64,000 nt of DNA from DATJIG01 sp050260515. Its GTDB lineage: Bacteria; Pseudomonadota; Alphaproteobacteria; SMXQ01. Position 1 is the first letter of the stretch, and every line of letters begins with the position of its first letter. Location: assembly GCA_050260515.1 (NCBI GenBank), contig JBLNCI010000043.1, forward strand, positions 62,001 through 126,000, written 5' to 3'. The position numbers and the translations under genes are program-made. The notes below the pieces were generated by a model, which worked only from the letters and a program-made list of their open reading frames with translations, was not told the DNA's origin and made no database searches. Positions 61,645-64,000 of this stretch are shown here, one piece after another.

Positions 61645-62721
61645 ATGAAAGTGACGTACGTTCTTCGTGCCGGCGGAGTCGCCGCGCTCGTCGCCCTCGC
61701 CGCCTCCACCGCGGCGGCGCAGGGCGACCCGGCGGCGGCGTTCAAGGGCAAGACCGTGACCGTCTATGTCGGGCTGTCGCCGGGCGGCGGCTACGACACC
61801 AATGCCCGCGTGCTCGCGAAGCACATCGGGCGCTACATCCCCGGTGAGCCGAACGTCATCGTCAAGAACATGCCGGGCGGCGGCGGACTCGTGATGACCA
61901 GCTACGTCGCCAACGTCGCGCCGAAGGACGGGCTGCACATCGGCGCGCCGCAGCGCGGCATTCCGTTCGAGCCGCTCACCGGGGGCGACGAGTCCCACGC
62001 CAAGTACGACCCGCAGAAGCTCAACTGGCTCGGCAGCATGAACGCCGACACGAGCGTCGCGGTGGCGACGAAGGCGTCCGGCATCAAGTCGTGGCGCGAC
62101 CTCAAGAGCAAGGAGCTGATCGTCGCCGGCACCGGCGTCGGCACCGAGAGCGTCGTGGTCCCGTACGTGCTGCGCAACGTCCTCGGCCTCAAGTTCAAGG
62201 TCATCGCGGGCTATCCCGGCGGCAGCGAGATGAACCTCGCGATGCAGCGCGGCGAGACCGGCGGCCGCGGCACGTTCTCGTGGACGAGTCTGAAGCCTCA
62301 GAAAGCCGCGTGGATCGATTCGGGCGAGCTCGTCGTGCTGTTCCAGATGGGCCTCAAGAAGCACCCGGACCTTCCCGACGTGCCGCTCGTCACCGAGCTC
62401 GCCGAGAACGACGAGCAGACGAAGCTGCTGGAGCTCGAGTTCACCGGGTTCCAGCTTGGCCGCCCCTACTTCCTCCCCGAAGGCGTGCCGGCCGACCGCG
62501 TGACGCTGCTCCGGCGGTCGTTCGACAAGGCGATGGAGGACAAGGACTTGATCGCCGAGGCGACGAAGCTCGACCTCGAGGTCAACCCGACCAGCGGCGA
62601 GGAGATGCAGGCGATCATCAAGCGGGTGTACGCCACGCCGAAGAACCTCGTCGCCAAGCTCGCGGAAGCGAGCAAGCTTCAGCCGGACCTCCAGGTCCTG
62701 AAGGGCGCGAAGTCGGACTAG
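61645..62721 (+). CDS. Tripartite tricarboxylate transporter (Bug) binding protein
   Basis: 358 residues with a signal peptide (ending STAAAQ) and the TctC/Bug fold: FKGKTVTVYVGLSPGGGYDT, the second lobe motif NVIVKNMPGGGG, and ANVAPKDGLHIG. It would bind a small carboxylate in the periplasm for a TctAB permease. No tctA or tctB is in the window, which is common for Bug proteins. It is 54 bases after the FAH gene and may share its transcript; the ligand could be the ring-cleavage substrate. Confidence 0.92.
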   Translation: MKVTYVLRAGGVAALVALAASTAAAQGDPAAAFKGKTVTVYVGLSPGGGYDTNARVLAKHIGRYIPGEPNVIVKNMPGGGGLVMTSYVANVAPKDGLHIGAPQRGIPFEPLTGGDESHAKYDPQKLNWLGSMNADTSVAVATKASGIKSWRDLKSKELIVAGTGVGTESVVVPYVLRNVLGLKFKVIAGYPGGSEMNLAMQRGETGGRGTFSWTSLKPQKAAWIDSGELVVLFQMGLKKHPDLPDVPLVTELAENDEQTKLLELEFTGFQLGRPYFLPEGVPADRVTLLRRSFDKAMEDKDLIAEATKLDLEVNPTSGEEMQAIIKRVYATPKNLVAKLAEASKLQPDLQVLKGAKSD

Positions 62722-62814
62722 GACATACAGGGGCGATCCGCCGCATAAGGCGGACGCCGCGCGAGAGACGCCGGCCGCGAACACACGCGGCCAGCGGAGC
62801 CACGGGAGGCTCGG

Positions 62815-63876
62815 ATGGACGGATGGTTGCAGCGCGCGGTGCGCCCTCGTGTCGGTGTTGTCGCCTGCGCGGCTGTCATCGCTGCAGCGGCCGCGACGGT
62901 GTGGGACGCCCCGGCGCAGGCCGACGACTACTTCAAGGGCAAGACGATCGTCATCAATTCCGGCGGCGAGACCGGCGGCTACGACGTCTACGCCCGCCTG
63001 CTGATGAACCACTACCCGCGCCACATCCCCGGGAATCCGGGCATGATGGTGAAGCTGATGCCGGGCGCCGGCACGCTGCGCGCCGCCAACTACATGTACG
63101 AGGTCGCGCCCAAGGACGGCAGCCAGATCGGCACCGTCGGCGGCGGCACCGCGACCGCCGAGCTGTTCAAATCGAAGGGCGTACGCTTCGATCCGCGGCG
63201 GTACGTATGGATCGGCAGCATGAACAGCGAGGTCGGGCTCGTGCTGGCGTGGAAGTCGGTGCCGATCAAGTCGATCGACGACGTGTTCCATCGCGACTTC
63301 CTCGTTGGCGGCGGCGGCCCGACCTCGGGCAATGTCGTGTTCCCGAACGTGATGAACCGCGTGCTCGGCACCCGGTTCAAGATCATCTCCGGCTACAAGA
63401 GCACCGGCGACATCGCGCTCGCGATCGAGCGCGGCGAGATCGAGGGCACGGCGAGCTACCACTACTCCAGCATCATCACCCGCAACCCCGACTGGCTGAT
63501 CAACGACCGCGTCACCGTGCTGCTGCAGGATTCGCTGCGGCCGCACAGCAAGTATCCCGATGTCCCCGTGGTGGTCGATCTCGCCAGGAACGACGAGCAG
63601 CGCGCCATCCTCGAGCTGGTGTTCTCGCGCCAGGAGATGGGGCGGCCGTTCATGCTGCCGCCGGGTACGCCGGCCGAGATCGGCAACGTCCTGCGCCGCG
63701 CGTTCGACGAGACGATGAGAGACCCCGCGCTGCTGGCCGAGGCGGCCAAGACCCAGCTCGACCTCAACAACCCGATGACCGGCGAGGAAATCCACGCCCT
63801 CATCGACCGGCTGTACACCGTCTCGCCGGAAATCGTCGCCAAGGCGGCCGAAGCGACCGGCGAGAACGCGGAATAG
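62815..63876 (+). CDS. Second tripartite tricarboxylate transporter (Bug) binding protein
   Basis: 353 residues, paralogous to its neighbour: signal peptide ending AQAD, then FKGKTIVINSGGETGGYDVYA, PGMMVKLMPGAGTLRAANY and YEVAPKDGSQIGT in the same order. The ligand-binding stretches differ, so it may recognise another acid. 93 bases separate it from the first copy. It is convergent with the partial gene at the right edge, 9 bases away. Confidence 0.92.
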   Translation: MDGWLQRAVRPRVGVVACAAVIAAAAATVWDAPAQADDYFKGKTIVINSGGETGGYDVYARLLMNHYPRHIPGNPGMMVKLMPGAGTLRAANYMYEVAPKDGSQIGTVGGGTATAELFKSKGVRFDPRRYVWIGSMNSEVGLVLAWKSVPIKSIDDVFHRDFLVGGGGPTSGNVVFPNVMNRVLGTRFKIISGYKSTGDIALAIERGEIEGTASYHYSSIITRNPDWLINDRVTVLLQDSLRPHSKYPDVPVVVDLARNDEQRAILELVFSRQEMGRPFMLPPGTPAEIGNVLRRAFDETMRDPALLAEAAKTQLDLNNPMTGEEIHALIDRLYTVSPEIVAKAAEATGENAE

Positions 63877-63885
63877 CTGTCGCCG

Positions 63886-64000
63886 CTACGCGCGCTTGGT
63901 GACGACGACCTCGAGGTACTCGCTCGGCAGCACGAGCGTGCCATCGCCGGCGATGTTGAACGCGTCGATCAGCGCGTGGATGTCCCGCTCCAGCGCCGCC
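63886..64000 (-). CDS. Partial SAM methyltransferase C-terminus
   Basis: Only the last 37 residues are inside the window, ending EVVVTKRA before a TAG. The order 'ALERDIHALIDAFN', 'GDGTLVLPSEYLEVVVTK' resembles the C-terminal end of class I SAM-dependent methyltransferases of the ubiquinone-methyltransferase-like type. The catalytic domain lies beyond base 64000, so the call rests on a short match. Confidence 0.5.
   Translation of the reverse strand, partial: AALERDIHALIDAFNIAGDGTLVLPSEYLEVVVTKRA

Noticed and set aside
60670..63795. A 1041-codon minus-strand frame opposite the FAH and Bug genes
   Set aside because: Shadow; the plus-strand genes have signal peptides, motifs and ribosome sites.

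Overview
The window is high-G+C DNA from an alphaproteobacterium, most like Rhodospirillales or a neighbouring order. The evidence is synteny and gene choice: the run rpsB-tsf-pyrH-frr-uppS-cdsA-dxr-rseP-bamA-skp-lpxD-fabZ-lpxA; LpxI instead of LpxH; a ribonuclease J; a short prolyl-tRNA synthetase without the editing insert; a DUF1467 protein; and one complete 14-subunit nuo operon followed by birA, coaX and rnj. No species call is possible from sequence reading alone.

Layout. Bases 1-2668 are the edge of a surface-polysaccharide cluster (a cut-off GT2 glycosyltransferase, an FkbM-like methyltransferase and a convergent DUF707-like protein). From 2804 to 56784 every confident gene lies on the minus strand. 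Reading in the direction of transcription this core holds: a bifunctional Nnr repair enzyme with an extra N-terminal helix-turn-helix domain; a small unknown protein; tRNA-Leu; tig-clpP-clpX-lon-hup (proteostasis and nucleoid); tRNA-Val and tRNA-Asp; nuoA to nuoN (respiratory complex I); birA-coaX-rnj-DUF1467-tag; a repeat-rich non-coding island; a secreted unknown; proS-lolC-lolD-dnaE; rpsB-tsf-pyrH-frr-uppS-cdsA-dxr-rseP-bamA-skp-lpxD-fabZ-lpxA-lpxI-lpxB (translation factors, isoprenoid and phospholipid precursors, outer-membrane assembly and lipid A); then a class II aldolase and pyrE-pyrD.

From 56923 to the end the window turns accessory and changes strand. It holds a D-amino-acid dehydrogenase, a SHOCT-domain membrane protein, two tiny paralogous lipoproteins below the usual gene-calling limit, a YciI-like protein, and a plus-strand set of a VOC extradiol-type dioxygenase, a fumarylacetoacetate-hydrolase-family protein and two tripartite-tricarboxylate-transporter (Bug) binding proteins without permeases. 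The right edge cuts the C-terminus of a probable SAM methyltransferase.

Most of the window is ordinary housekeeping. The points most worth a second look are the HTH-Nnr fusion with a perfect 13-bp direct repeat in the divergent nnr/dadA promoter region, the tandem mini-lipoproteins, the AT-rich segment near 54.85 kb with a palindrome and a possible small RNA, the histidine-rich insert of trigger factor, the rpsB leader palindrome, and the dRS3-like and REP-like hairpin repeats around 25.7 and 28 kb. I see no CRISPR array, insertion sequence, prophage or recognised defence system.
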